From Rhodospirillales bacterium 70-18 (GTDB lineage Bacteria; Pseudomonadota; Alphaproteobacteria; Acetobacterales; Acetobacteraceae), in the NCBI GenBank assembly GCA_001899585.1, contig MKWE01000019.1, positions 1 through 63,028 on the forward strand: a stretch of DNA of 63,028 nt, given 5' to 3'. Numbering within the stretch: the first letter of the stretch is position 1; the number at the start of each line of letters is the position of its first letter. Shown here piece by piece: positions 36,558 through 46,528 of this stretch. Both the position numbers and the translations under genes were made by a program. The notes under the pieces were generated by a model. The model saw nothing but the letters and a program-made list of their open reading frames with translations. It searched no databases and was not told the DNA's origin.

Positions 36558-36762
36558 CTCGGGAGTTTTGGCGGCAACGATCGCAAAATGCGACGGGCTC
36601 GTTCTCGCCGTTCTGGCAGGAAACCAACACCCCGTCCTCGGCCAGCTGCGGCGCCGGGGTGCGTGTGGCCGTAGTGTGAGTATGCTCAGATCGACTGATG
36701 GGTTTGATCGATACAGGAGGTCCGTCGTTCAGCGCGTCGATCGACATCGAGACCCCAGCCGA

Positions 36763-37689
36763 TCAACGCACCGGGAGCTTGCCCCGATCCGCCGGGGTGG
36801 CGAATTCCTCGCGTAGGGCCGCTGCGAAGGCTTCCGCAACCGCCGACTGTGGACGACCCAGGGGCGATACGAGCGTGAGATCCTCGGCAATGCGTGGCAG
36901 GAACGGTCGGATCACGATTCGACGGTGCCGATTGTCCTCGGCGCTCACCCGATCGAGGATCGCAAGTCCCACGCCTTCCATCACGAGCGCGCAGGCGGTG
37001 CTCGCCAGCGGAGTGTCGATATGCGTGCGCGGCCGCACGTTCCGCGCTTCCAGCAGCCCATCGAGCTTGGTGCGGAGCCGGTTCACCGAGGCCAGAGCGA
37101 TAAATGGCTGGTCATGCAGGTCGGCCGGCCGGATCACGCGACGCTGGTGCAACGGATGGTTGGGGGGCATCACGCAGACTGCCTCCACCGATGCCAGACG
37201 CTCCCGCCTCACTTCGTTCACCCGGACCTCGAACTGAGCGATGCCAAGGTCGACATGGCCGCTCGCGACTGCCTCGGCGACACGCGGGGAGTCCATTGTC
37301 TGCAACGATATCGACAGGCCGGGCCAGCGCCGCAGGAATGTTGCCACCAGTCCGGGCAGCCAGCCGCTACTGGCCGCGTGGCTTGCCGCCAACACCAACC
37401 GCCCCTGCCGCAGGCCCTTCAGGTCCTGAGCGAACCGGGTCAGGTAGTCGAGGCTGACGAAGGCGCGACGCACCTCGTGGTGCAGCGCCTGTGCCTCCGG
37501 CGTTGGAATCAGCCGCCGCCGCTCCCGCAGGAACGCGCGGAAGCCCAGTTCGCGCTCCAACTGGCCGAGGGTCTTGCTCACGGCAGGTTGCGACACATGC
37601 AGCAGCGCGGCGGCAGCGGTGACGGTACCGGCCTCCATCAACACCCGGAATACCTCGCATTGCCGCAGGTTCATTTTGCCGGGTTCCAT
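36763..37689 (-). CDS. LysR-family transcriptional regulator
   Basis: A 308-residue regulator. The N-terminal helix-turn-helix at about 8-65 (LMEAGTVTAAAALLHVSQPA, then SKTLGQLERELGFRAFLRER) is followed by a periplasmic-binding-like effector domain at 95-300 (LVLAASHAASSGWLPGLV, GHVDLGIAQFEVRVNEVRRE). ATG 37689 follows AGG at a suitable distance; 37674 is an alternative. It diverges across 220 bp from the flavin monooxygenase and importer operon, the usual layout for a LysR activator and its target. Confidence 0.93.
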   Translation of the reverse strand: MEPGKMNLRQCEVFRVLMEAGTVTAAAALLHVSQPAVSKTLGQLERELGFRAFLRERRRLIPTPEAQALHHEVRRAFVSLDYLTRFAQDLKGLRQGRLVLAASHAASSGWLPGLVATFLRRWPGLSISLQTMDSPRVAEAVASGHVDLGIAQFEVRVNEVRRERLASVEAVCVMPPNHPLHQRRVIRPADLHDQPFIALASVNRLRTKLDGLLEARNVRPRTHIDTPLASTACALVMEGVGLAILDRVSAEDNRHRRIVIRPFLPRIAEDLTLVSPLGRPQSAVAEAFAAALREEFATPADRGKLPVR

Positions 37690-37909
37690 AACCTAGAAGC
37701 ATGAACTGCCCACAATAAGTGCTTTGACCTGCTCCTCGCAACGCCCGTAGGGTTACAGCAGGGATCAAAAAGCCAGCGGGAAACGCGGCGTCGGCAAATG
37801 GAACATTCCCAGGCGACGGCTGAATTGCCTTTAGTGGACAAACGAGTGCGATTGGGATGCCGGGCCAAGCCCGCGCAGGCCATGTCGTGAACCGACGACA
37901 GGATTTTCC
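37690..37909. promoter_or_regulatory. Divergent control region between lysR and the monooxygenase operon
   Basis: 220 bp between divergent starts. It should hold both promoters and LysR boxes of the T-N11-A type. I could not single out one convincing box by eye, so the role is inferred from gene layout. Confidence 0.4.
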
Positions 37910-39265
37910 GTGAGCGCGATCAACGAACGCCGTCAGATGAAGCTTGGGCTCAATATCGTCGCCAACGGCGCCCATGCGGCAGGCTGGCGCATGCCGCAGG
38001 CGCGGGCCGACGCCGCGATGGACATCAGGCTGTGGAAGAAGATGGCGCAGGCGGCGGAAAAGGCCCGTTTTCACTTCATGTTCTGGGCCGATGGCATCGC
38101 CGTGCGCCACTCCGCACGCGACGATGACGAACTTTCCTACAATGCGCGCATCGATGTGTTCGAGCCGATGACGGTGATTGGCGCGTTGGCCGCGGTGACC
38201 GAGCGGATCGGCTTCGTTGCCAGCGCCTCGACGACCTACAACGAGCCCTACCATATCGCGCGTAAGTTCGCCTCGCTCGACTATGTCAGCAACGGTCGTG
38301 TCGGCTGGAACGTGGTCACTTCGTGGAGTGAGCAGGAGGCGTATAATTTCGGCCGCGAGGCGCATATGGAGCACGGCCTGCGCTACCGTCGCGCGGAGGA
38401 GTTCGTCGATATTGTTTTCGGTCTGTGGGACAGCTGGGAGGACGACGCGTTCATCCGCGACAAGGCCAGTGGGCGCTATTTCGATCCGAACAAGTTGCAT
38501 ACCCTGAACCATCGCGGTGAGATATTCTCGGTCAAAGGGCCGCTCAATGTCGCCCGCCCGATCCAGGGTTACCCGGTGATCGCACAGGCCGGCTCGTCGG
38601 GGCCCGGCCAGGACCTCGGCTCGCGCATCGCCGACCTCATCTACACTGCTCAGAAAACCCGCGAATCCGCCCTCACCTTCTACCGCAGCGTAAAGGAGCA
38701 CGCTGCTGCAGCCGGCCGGGCGCCTGGGTCGATGCTGGTGATGCCGGGCATCCTGCCCATCATGGGCCGCACCCGCCAGGAGGCGAAGGACCGTTTCGAG
38801 CAGTTGCAGGACCTGGTGCATCCCCGCGTCGGGCTGCCCACTTTGGCCGACACCTATGGCGACCTGTCCGCCATGCCTCAGGACGGTCCGCTGCCGCCGC
38901 CGCTCGAGGGCAGCAACGCAGTGAAAAGCGGCCATGAAGCGCTGATCCGGCTCGGGCAGCAGCCGGGCATGACGATCAGCAAGCTGTACAAGATCATGGC
39001 GGGCGCGTCGGGCCATAATATGCTTGTCGGCACCCCCGCAGACGTTGCCGACCAGATGGAGGACTGGTTTTTGGCCGGCGCCTGCGATGGCTGGAACATC
39101 ATGCCCGCCTTCATGCCAGATCCCGCCTACGAGGCATTCGAGTGGCTGGTCCCGGAACTGCAACGCCGCGGCCTGCACCAGACCGAATACAGCGGCGACG
39201 GCACGCTGCGTGGCAGCCTTGGCCTCGCGCGCCCGGAATTCCACAGCCGTGGGTATGCACGCTGA
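37910..39265 (+). CDS. FMN-dependent monooxygenase, NtaA/SnaA/DszA (luciferase-like) family, copy 1
   Basis: A 451-residue flavin monooxygenase of the bacterial luciferase superfamily. FMWADGIAVRH-like and FEPMTVIGALAAVTERIGF segments occur near residues 55-100, then ASTTYNEPYHIARKFASLD and GRVGWNVVTSW near 110-140, and PVIAQAGSSGPGQDLGSRIA near 220. These are diagnostic for the NtaA/SnaA/DszA group, which uses FMNH2 from a separate reductase to open C-N or C-S bonds. No reductase gene is adjacent. The start is GTG 37910; ATG 37937 is the alternative. It precedes an amino-acid-type importer, as in chelator or S-alkyl-cysteine utilisation operons. Confidence 0.9.
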   Translation: MSAINERRQMKLGLNIVANGAHAAGWRMPQARADAAMDIRLWKKMAQAAEKARFHFMFWADGIAVRHSARDDDELSYNARIDVFEPMTVIGALAAVTERIGFVASASTTYNEPYHIARKFASLDYVSNGRVGWNVVTSWSEQEAYNFGREAHMEHGLRYRRAEEFVDIVFGLWDSWEDDAFIRDKASGRYFDPNKLHTLNHRGEIFSVKGPLNVARPIQGYPVIAQAGSSGPGQDLGSRIADLIYTAQKTRESALTFYRSVKEHAAAAGRAPGSMLVMPGILPIMGRTRQEAKDRFEQLQDLVHPRVGLPTLADTYGDLSAMPQDGPLPPPLEGSNAVKSGHEALIRLGQQPGMTISKLYKIMAGASGHNMLVGTPADVADQMEDWFLAGACDGWNIMPAFMPDPAYEAFEWLVPELQRRGLHQTEYSGDGTLRGSLGLARPEFHSRGYAR

Positions 39266-39302
39266 CCGCGCCCGTCCCCTTCACGCTTATTGGAGATGCG
39301 TC

Positions 39303-40196
39303 ATGAAAACCCTCGTTCCGCTTGGCGCCGCTGCGTTCCTCGTCATGGCTATGTGGGCGTCACCATCGGCCGCGGCACAACAGCCGGGCGCCGATCCAGC
39401 GCTGACCCAAGCTGAGGACCCGGCGCTGGTGAAGCTGCTGCCGGCGGCAATGGCGAAGTCTAGGGTCTTCACTGTGGCCGTAGCGCTTGGCTCGCCGCCG
39501 GACGATTTCCGGAACGAGAAGGGCGAGGTCGTGGGCTGGGAGATCGATATCCTCCGGGCCGCCTGCGAGGCCCTTGGCATCGCCTTCGAACCACGGCCGA
39601 CCACCTTCGATACGTTGATCCCGGGGCTGCAGGCGAAGCGTTTCGATGCGGCGATCGGCCAGATGGGCGTTACCGTCGTGCGGGAGAAGGTCGTCGACAT
39701 GATCGGTACGCTGACTGGCAACGAACTGTTCGCGGCGCTGGCCGAGAACCCGATCAAGGTGGAGAGCCTCGACGACTTGTGCGGGATCACCGTCGCCACC
39801 ACGCGGGGCTCGCGCGAGATGGTGTTCGCCGAGGAGCATAATCCTAAATGCGTCGCGGCCGGCAAGAAGCCGATTAACGCGTTGGCCTTTGCCGACGGCA
39901 ATGGGGCGGCGGACGCGCTGATGAGCCGCCGAGCCGATCTCTTCTGGCTTGGCTCCACAGCGGTCAGTTATTTCGTTGCCCAATCCAAGGGCCGCGCCAA
40001 GGTTGTCGGCCATTATACCGACACCAGCTATATCGGCGTGGCGATGCCCAAGGGTTCCGACATGGCCACCCCGTTGCAGGCAGCTATCCAGCATCTGATT
40101 ACCAACGGCACCTACGGCAAGATCGTTGCCAAATGGGGCCTGGCCGACGCTGCCGTGAAGGAGGCGCCGTTGAATCCGACCAACGCTCTGAAATGA
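39303..40196 (+). CDS. Periplasmic solute-binding protein, family 3 (LysR cluster)
   Basis: A 297-residue protein with signal peptide MKTLVPLGAAAFLVMAMWAS, cleaved after SAAA. SBP family 3 motifs include EVVGWEIDILRAACEALGI, RFDAAIGQMGVTVVREKVVD and GITVATTRGSREM. GGAG precedes ATG 39303. The ATG of the permease overlaps its stop (ATGA). It probably binds the substrate of the adjacent monooxygenases or a related sulfur- or nitrogen-containing amino acid; this is inferred from context. Confidence 0.92.
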   Translation: MKTLVPLGAAAFLVMAMWASPSAAAQQPGADPALTQAEDPALVKLLPAAMAKSRVFTVAVALGSPPDDFRNEKGEVVGWEIDILRAACEALGIAFEPRPTTFDTLIPGLQAKRFDAAIGQMGVTVVREKVVDMIGTLTGNELFAALAENPIKVESLDDLCGITVATTRGSREMVFAEEHNPKCVAAGKKPINALAFADGNGAADALMSRRADLFWLGSTAVSYFVAQSKGRAKVVGHYTDTSYIGVAMPKGSDMATPLQAAIQHLITNGTYGKIVAKWGLADAAVKEAPLNPTNALK

Positions 40197-41038
40197 TCCT
40201 GAAGCTGGGCTCCGATTCGGGGGTGCCGGACGTCGTCGTGCCGCTGCGCCACCCTTGGACATGGGCGGCCAGCGGGATGGCTGTGCTGATCGCAGCTGCG
40301 GTGGCCGTCAGCGTCGCCACCAACCCCGCCTTCCAATGGCCGGTGGTGGCCAAGTATCTCTTCGACGCCCAGATTCTCGGCGGTCTACTCCGCACGCTCG
40401 AACTCACCGTGGTCGCGATGGCCATGGGCCTCGTGCTCGGTACGGTCTTGGCGATAATGCGGCTGTCTGCCAACCCGCTGTTGTCGACGTTGAGCTGGCT
40501 CTACATCTGGTTCTTTCGCAGCGTGCCGGTGCTGGTGCAGTTGATCTTCTGGTACAATTTCGGCGCCCTGTACCCGACGCTCGTGCTGCGCGTCCCCTTC
40601 GGCCCCGAGCTTTACCACGCCAGCATGAACGCGGTGATCACGCCGCTCACCGCCGCCCTCGCCGGGCTCGGCCTGGCCCAGGCCGCCTATACCGCCGAGG
40701 TCATCCGCGCCGGCATCGCCTCCGTGGCGCACGGGCAGACCCGCGCGGCCAAGGCGCTGGGCATGCGTCCGGCGACCATCTTCGTACGCATTGTCTTTCC
40801 ACAGGCGATGCGGGTGATCATTCCGCCGGTTGGGAACGAGGTGATCTCGATGGTCAAGAGCACCTCGCTGGTCAGCGTCATAGCGCTGTCGGACCTGCTG
40901 TACACCGCACAGCTCATTTATGCCCGTACCTATGAGACCATTCCACTGTTGATCGTGGCCTCACTCTGGTACCTCGCCATCGTCTCGGTGCTCTCAGCAG
41001 GCCAGCATGTGCTCGAACGTCGGTACCGGCAGCGCTGA
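40193..41038 (+). CDS. Polar amino-acid-type ABC transporter permease (LysR cluster)
   Basis: A 281-residue permease with an N-terminal membrane span at about 25-42 ahead of the core. Core motifs are [37 protein letters not shown] and the EAA loop [21 protein letters not shown]. The extended N-terminus is seen in the GltK/YecS-related group. The ATG at 40193 overlaps the SBP stop, and its own stop overlaps the ATPase start (TGATG), so the three importer genes are tightly coupled. Confidence 0.94.
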   Translation: MILKLGSDSGVPDVVVPLRHPWTWAASGMAVLIAAAVAVSVATNPAFQWPVVAKYLFDAQILGGLLRTLELTVVAMAMGLVLGTVLAIMRLSANPLLSTLSWLYIWFFRSVPVLVQLIFWYNFGALYPTLVLRVPFGPELYHASMNAVITPLTAALAGLGLAQAAYTAEVIRAGIASVAHGQTRAAKALGMRPATIFVRIVFPQAMRVIIPPVGNEVISMVKSTSLVSVIALSDLLYTAQLIYARTYETIPLLIVASLWYLAIVSVLSAGQHVLERRYRQR

Positions 41039-41808
41039 TGCAGGAAGCCGAACCGATGGTCCGGATCAGGGGACTGGTTAAGCGCTTCGCTGGCCGCGAG
41101 GTGTTGAGCGGCATCGACCTTGATGTGCCCGCCGGTAGCGTGATGTGCATCATCGGTCCCTCGGGTTCGGGCAAGAGCACGCTGCTGTCCTGCATCAACC
41201 ACCTGGAGCGTATTGACGGCGGCCGGCTGTGGGTCGGCGGCGAACTCGTGGGCTATCGCGAATACAAAGGCCGGCTATACGAACTTCCGGAGCGCCAGAT
41301 CGCCGGCATGCGCCAGAAGGTCGGCATGGTGTTCCAGCACTTCAACCTGTTCCCGCACATGACGGCGCTGCAGAATATCATCGAGGCGCCGATCCGGGTG
41401 AAAGGCGAGCCCGCCGCAACGGCGAAGAGGCGGGCGATGGCGTTGCTGGAGCGGGTCGGCCTTGCCGCCAAGCATGCATCCTTCCCCGCGCAGCTTTCCG
41501 GTGGCGAGCAGCAACGTGTCGCCATTGCCCGCGCGCTGGCCATGGAGCCGCAGCTGATGCTTTTCGACGAGCCGACCTCAGCGCTCGACCCCGAACTCGT
41601 CGGGGAGGTTCTGGCGGTGATGAAGGATCTCGCCCGTTCGGGCATGACGATGGTGGTAGTCACCCATGAACTCGCGTTTGCGCGTGAGGTCGGTGACGAG
41701 CTGACTTTCATGGATGCCGGCCTCGTGGTCGAGCGCGGGCGCCCGCGCGACGTGCTCGCCGCTCCGCAGGAGGCGCGCACGCGGGACTTCCTCTCCCGCG
41801 TGCTGTAA
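41038..41808 (+). CDS. Polar amino-acid-type ABC transporter ATP-binding protein (GlnQ family)
   Basis: A 256-residue ATPase. Walker A is GPSGSGKST near residue 40, Q-loop [17 protein letters not shown], signature [13 protein letters not shown] near 155, Walker [15 protein letters not shown] and H-loop [13 protein letters not shown]. It completes the importer of the LysR cluster. Its stop is only 5 bp from the stop of the convergent monooxygenase gene, leaving no room for a conventional terminator. It could also serve the ATPase-less SBP3/permease pair at 6487-8055, which is speculative. Confidence 0.95.
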   Translation: MQEAEPMVRIRGLVKRFAGREVLSGIDLDVPAGSVMCIIGPSGSGKSTLLSCINHLERIDGGRLWVGGELVGYREYKGRLYELPERQIAGMRQKVGMVFQHFNLFPHMTALQNIIEAPIRVKGEPAATAKRRAMALLERVGLAAKHASFPAQLSGGEQQRVAIARALAMEPQLMLFDEPTSALDPELVGEVLAVMKDLARSGMTMVVVTHELAFAREVGDELTFMDAGLVVERGRPRDVLAAPQEARTRDFLSRVL

Positions 41809-41813
41809 CAGCT

Positions 41814-43178
41814 CTACTCTGCCGCCCCTGTGAGGGTACGCACATCCCGTGTGTATCGATTGACGTGCGGCTTCAGGCCGAGATTTTCGCGCAGAGTGCG
41901 TCCCTCATACTCACGCCGGAATCGTCCGCGGCGCTGCAGCTCTGGCGTGATGAACTCGACGAAATCCTCGCACCCACCGGGCAGGATTGCCGGCGTAATG
42001 TTGAACCCGTCGCAGGCCTCGGCGTCGACCCACTGCTCCATCACGTCAGCAATGTCTGATGCCGTGCCGATCAGGCAGAAACCGCCGGCGCCCGCAAGGT
42101 TCTGGCACAGCTGGCGAATGGTCCAATTGTTGTCTCGCACGCGTTTCATGATCCGGTCGTACGCGCTGCGTACCTGCGGCTCCACCGTCAGCTCTGGCAC
42201 CGGGCCGTCGATCGGATAGCCGGTGAGATCGCCGAGCTCGTTGTACACCCGTGCGAGCCCGACCAGCGGATCGAGCAGTTCCTGCAACTGGTCGAACTTC
42301 GCCTGCGCCTCGACCCGTGTGGCGGCGACGAACGGCCGCAGCCCCGGCATGATCTTCAGGTCGTCACGGTCACGCCCGTATTTTGCCATCCGCCGCTTTA
42401 TGTCGTCGTAATAGGCCTTGGCCGCGGGAATGCTGTCCTGTGCGGCATAGACCACGTCGGCCGACGCGGCGGCGATCTCACGTCCGGGTTCCGACGCACC
42501 GGCCTGCACGAGGATCGGTCGCCCTTGCGGCATCGAGGCGACGTTCAGCGGCCCGTTCACCGTGAAATGCTTGCCGCGATGGTTCAGCAGATGCATCTTC
42601 GCCTCGTCGTAGAACACGCTGTTCGCCTTGTCGTAGACGAAGGCGTCCGGCTCCCAACTGTCCCACAAACCTTTGACCACTTCGATGAACTCTGCCGCCC
42701 GCTCGTAGCGCGTGTCGTAGTCCAGGTGCTTGGCGCGGTTGAAGTTCTGCGCTTCCGCATCCGACCACGAGGTCACCATGTTCCAGCCGGCGCGCCCGCC
42801 GCTGATCAGATCCAATGTCGCGAACTTGCGCGCCACGTGATACGGCTCGTTGTAGGTGGTGGACGCCGTGGTCACCAGGCCGATATGCTTCGTCAGCGCC
42901 GCCAGCGCAGGCAACAGGGTCATCGGCTCCATCTCGACGATCTCGTAGCCGGAACGGCTCAGCGAGCCCGGCGGCTCGTCCTTCTCGCGGATGCCGATCC
43001 CGTCGGCGAAGAAGATCATGTCGAACTTGCCGCGCTCGGCGGCTTGCGCGTTGCGCACATAGTGCTCGAACCGCAGCGTGCCGTCGGCAGGTACGGCCGG
43101 ATGGCGCCATGCGGCGACGTGGTAGCCGATGCCGCGCATGGACATACCGAGCTTCATGTGCCGCCTGTGGTCACTCAT
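41814..43178 (-). CDS. FMN-dependent monooxygenase, NtaA/SnaA/DszA (luciferase-like) family, copy 2
   Basis: A 454-residue paralogue of the enzyme at 37910. Shared motifs are MKLGMSM, FADGIGIREKDE, EMEPMTLLPALAALTKHIGL, ASTTYNEPYHVARKFATLD, GGRAGWNMVTSWSDAEAQNF and PILVQAGASEPGREIAA. It should oxidise a related C-N or C-S substrate with FMNH2 from an unlinked reductase. ATG 43178 is the start. It faces the importer operon tail to tail. Two such enzymes around one importer suggest two related substrates or two successive cleavages. Confidence 0.92.
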   Translation of the reverse strand: MSDHRRHMKLGMSMRGIGYHVAAWRHPAVPADGTLRFEHYVRNAQAAERGKFDMIFFADGIGIREKDEPPGSLSRSGYEIVEMEPMTLLPALAALTKHIGLVTTASTTYNEPYHVARKFATLDLISGGRAGWNMVTSWSDAEAQNFNRAKHLDYDTRYERAAEFIEVVKGLWDSWEPDAFVYDKANSVFYDEAKMHLLNHRGKHFTVNGPLNVASMPQGRPILVQAGASEPGREIAAASADVVYAAQDSIPAAKAYYDDIKRRMAKYGRDRDDLKIMPGLRPFVAATRVEAQAKFDQLQELLDPLVGLARVYNELGDLTGYPIDGPVPELTVEPQVRSAYDRIMKRVRDNNWTIRQLCQNLAGAGGFCLIGTASDIADVMEQWVDAEACDGFNITPAILPGGCEDFVEFITPELQRRGRFRREYEGRTLRENLGLKPHVNRYTRDVRTLTGAAE

Positions 43179-43340
43179 CCGAATGCCCCGTCCTGTCGCC
43201 CAAGTATCGGCAATCCAGTCTGGCGCGGCCAGACCATTTTACGCTTGACGACATAATCCTGCTCGGCGTGCTGACGACAATACGCCATCTTGCATTTGCT
43301 GAATGCCGGCGTGCACCAGCTACGGTGAGAGGCGGTCTGT

Positions 43341-43457
43341 GAATGATGCCGGAACAATCAGAAGCTATTGATTTTGTGGAACTCAACCTCTGTCGGTGAT
43401 GGGCGGCAACGCCTTCACGCTCCTGAAACAGCCATTTCTCTCATTCCGGCATCATTC
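43341..43457. repeat. 117-bp unit bounded by 14-bp perfect inverted repeats
   Basis: GAATGATGCCGGAA (43341-43354) and its exact reverse complement TTCCGGCATCATTC (43444-43457) enclose about 90 bp without a gene. The layout is that of a miniature inverted-repeat element or an insertion-sequence relic. It lies in the 291-bp gap between the second monooxygenase and the S49 peptidase gene. Confidence 0.55.
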
Positions 43458-43469
43458 GCAGACAAGCTC

Positions 43470-44252
43470 TTAGATCCGCGGCCGCGAAACCTCCGCCACC
43501 GCCTCCACCACCGCACTTGCCGCCATGCGCGGCAGCCGCGCCAGCAGCCCTCGCCGGCGGGGCCGGAACACCCGCTTGCGCGCCTTCTCGCCGCCGATCT
43601 CGCGCACCAGCCCGTCCACGTCGCCGAAGCCGTCGATCAGCCCCGCCTCGCACGCCCGCGCGCCGAGCATGAAGCTGCCGTCGAACAGCGCCGCCTCCTC
43701 GCCCTTCAGCCGGCCGGTGCGGCGCGTGCGCACCCAGTCCTTGAAGCGGGCATGGATGTCGTCCATCAGGCCGCGCACGAAATCCACGTCCTCCGGCCGT
43801 TCCGGGGAGAACGGGTCCAACCGCGCCTTGTTGGCGCCGGCGGTGTACAGCCGGCGGCGCACCCCCAGCCGGCCGATCGCCTCCTCGAAGCCGAAGCCGC
43901 CGCCGATCACGCCGATGGAGCCGACCACGCTCATCGGGTTGGCCAGGATGCGGTCGGCCGCGCAGGCCAGCCAATAGCCGCCGGAGGCGCCGGTCTCGCC
44001 GATCACCGCCGTCACCTTGGCGCCGTTCTCCTCGGCGCGCAGGCGGATGCGGGCGGCGATCTGGTCGGACTGCACCGGCGAGCCGCCGGGGCTGTCGATG
44101 TCCAGCACCACATGCCCGCCTTGGCCGGCGGCGCGGAAGGCGGCGTCGATCAGCGGGGCGTAGGCGGCGATGTTCAGCGCGGCGCGGCGGGCGAGCATGC
44201 CGTGCAGCACCAGCACGGGCACCTTTTTACGGCGCCAGAACAGCAGGTTCAT
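43470..44252 (-). CDS. S49-family (SppA/SohB-like) serine peptidase
   Basis: A 260-residue ClpP-fold peptidase. The nucleophile serine is in GETGASGGYWLACA near residue 89, and the general-base lysine in GANKARLDPFSPE near 140. VVLDIDSPGGSPVQSDQIA near 50 is the oxyanion region. Short SohB/SppA-like members usually have one N-terminal membrane anchor; here the N-terminus is only weakly hydrophobic (LFWRRKKVPVLVLHG), so location is unclear. ATG 44252 overlaps the stop of the M20 gene. It should degrade signal peptides or membrane-protein fragments. Confidence 0.9.
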   Translation of the reverse strand: MNLLFWRRKKVPVLVLHGMLARRAALNIAAYAPLIDAAFRAAGQGGHVVLDIDSPGGSPVQSDQIAARIRLRAEENGAKVTAVIGETGASGGYWLACAADRILANPMSVVGSIGVIGGGFGFEEAIGRLGVRRRLYTAGANKARLDPFSPERPEDVDFVRGLMDDIHARFKDWVRTRRTGRLKGEEAALFDGSFMLGARACEAGLIDGFGDVDGLVREIGGEKARKRVFRPRRRGLLARLPRMAASAVVEAVAEVSRPRI

Positions 44253-45393
44253 TCACTTTCCTTCGGCAGGCGGTCGCGCACCAGGGCCAGGTAGTAGTCC
44301 CGCATGTGCGGCAACGCGCGATCGTCGAAGTCATATGTGGGGTTGTGCAGCCCGGCGCAATCAACGCCGTTGCCGACGAAGGCGAAATTGCCCGGCACAT
44401 GGGCCAGCAGGCGGGCGAAATCCTCGCTGCCCATCAGCATGGGGCACTCGGGGTCCAGCGTGTCCATGCAGGTGGCGGCGGCGCGCAGCGCGGCGCGCGT
44501 CGGCTCCGCGGCGTTGAGGGTGGACACGAATTCGCGCGTGTAGGCCACGCTGGCGGTGGCGCCGTGGGCGGCGGCGGTGGCCTCGGCGATGCGGCGCAGT
44601 TCCGCCTCGATGATGGCGCTGACCTCGGGGCGGAAGCTACGGGCGTCGCCCAGGATGCGCACCGTGGTCGGGATCACGTTGCGGGTGCCGTCGGTGAGGA
44701 ACTCGGTGACCGAGAGCACCGCCGGCGCCACCGGGTCCAGCCGCCGCGCCACCACCTGCTGCAGCGCCATCACCACGGCGCTGCCGGCCAGGATGGGGTC
44801 GATGCAGACATGCGGGCGGGCGGCGTGGCCGCCGCGGCCGGTGAGGGTGATGGCGAAATTGTCCTCGGCGGCCATCAGCGGACCGGGGCGGGTGGCGAAA
44901 TGGCCCACCGGCAGGCCGGGCAGGTTGTGCAGGCCATACGCCTCGTCGATCGGGAAGCGGGACAGCAGGCCGTCGTCCAGCATCGCCTGCATGCCGCGCC
45001 CGTGCTCCTCGGCGGGCTGGAAGATGAAATGCACGGTACCGTCAAAGTCCGGCTCGGCGGTCAGCGCCTGGGCGGCGCCGAGCAGGGCGGCGGTGTGGCC
45101 GTCATGGCCGCAGGCGTGCATGCGGCCGGGGATGGTGCTGCGGTGCGGGCGGTCGGCGGCCTCCTGGATCAGCAGTGCGTCCATGTCCGCGCGCAGGCCG
45201 ATGGCGCGGTTGCCGCCGCCCCGGCGCAGGGTGGCCACGACGCCGGGGCCGCCGATGCCGGTGGCCACCTCCAGCCCCGCCGCGCGCAGGATTTCGGCCA
45301 CGAAGGCGGCGGTTTCATGCTCCTCGAAGCCGGTTTCGGGGTGGGCGTGCAGGTGGCGGCGCCAGGCGGCCATCTCGGTCATATCACGTGCAA

Positions 45394-45397
<4 letters not shown>
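44249..45397 (-). CDS. M20-family amidohydrolase (hippurate hydrolase-like)
   Basis: A 382-residue dinuclear metal amidohydrolase. Ligand motifs are MHACGHDGHTAALLGAA near residue 95, FIFQPAEEHGRGM near 130 and MGSEDFARLL near 325. The HLHAHPETGFEEHETA opening is typical of the M20D carboxypeptidase/aminoacylase group (hippurate, N-acetyl or IAA conjugates). ATG 45397 overlaps the CDF stop; 45382 is an alternative. Its place between an efflux gene and a peptidase gives no clear substrate. M20 deacetylases also work in S-alkyl-cysteine sulfur salvage, which might tie it to the monooxygenase cluster, though not in the same operon. Confidence 0.92.
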
Positions 45398-46356
<959 letters not shown>

Positions 46357-46462
46357 GCGCGCCTGCCTTGCTGGCCGGACGGTCGCACTGAGGCATGGTG
46401 CGGTGCAAGGGCGAGCAGCGAGGAAGTTCAGGTCACATGAAGGCGGGGAGGGGGTGAGGCGG

Positions 46463-46502
46463 GGAGGCGGGGAGGCGCCTCACCTTGCTTCTCCCCGCCT
46501 CC
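46463..46502. terminator. GC-rich 12-bp stem between CBS-BON and CDF genes
   Basis: AGGCGGGGAG (46465-46474) pairs exactly with CTCCCCGCCT (46491-46500), and two more pairs extend the stem. It lies after the CBS-BON stop at 46529 and before the CDF start at 46356, on the minus strand. There is no T-run, and GGCGGGGAG is also tandemly repeated at 46442-46474, so it may be a slippage-prone repeat instead of a terminator. Confidence 0.45.
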
Positions 46503-46528
46503 TCGCCTCCATGTGTTTCTTCTCTACC

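Noticed and set aside
37367-39244. 625-residue minus-strand frame
   Set aside because: Antisense to the first monooxygenase; its C-terminal part is a frame-shifted shadow of lysR.
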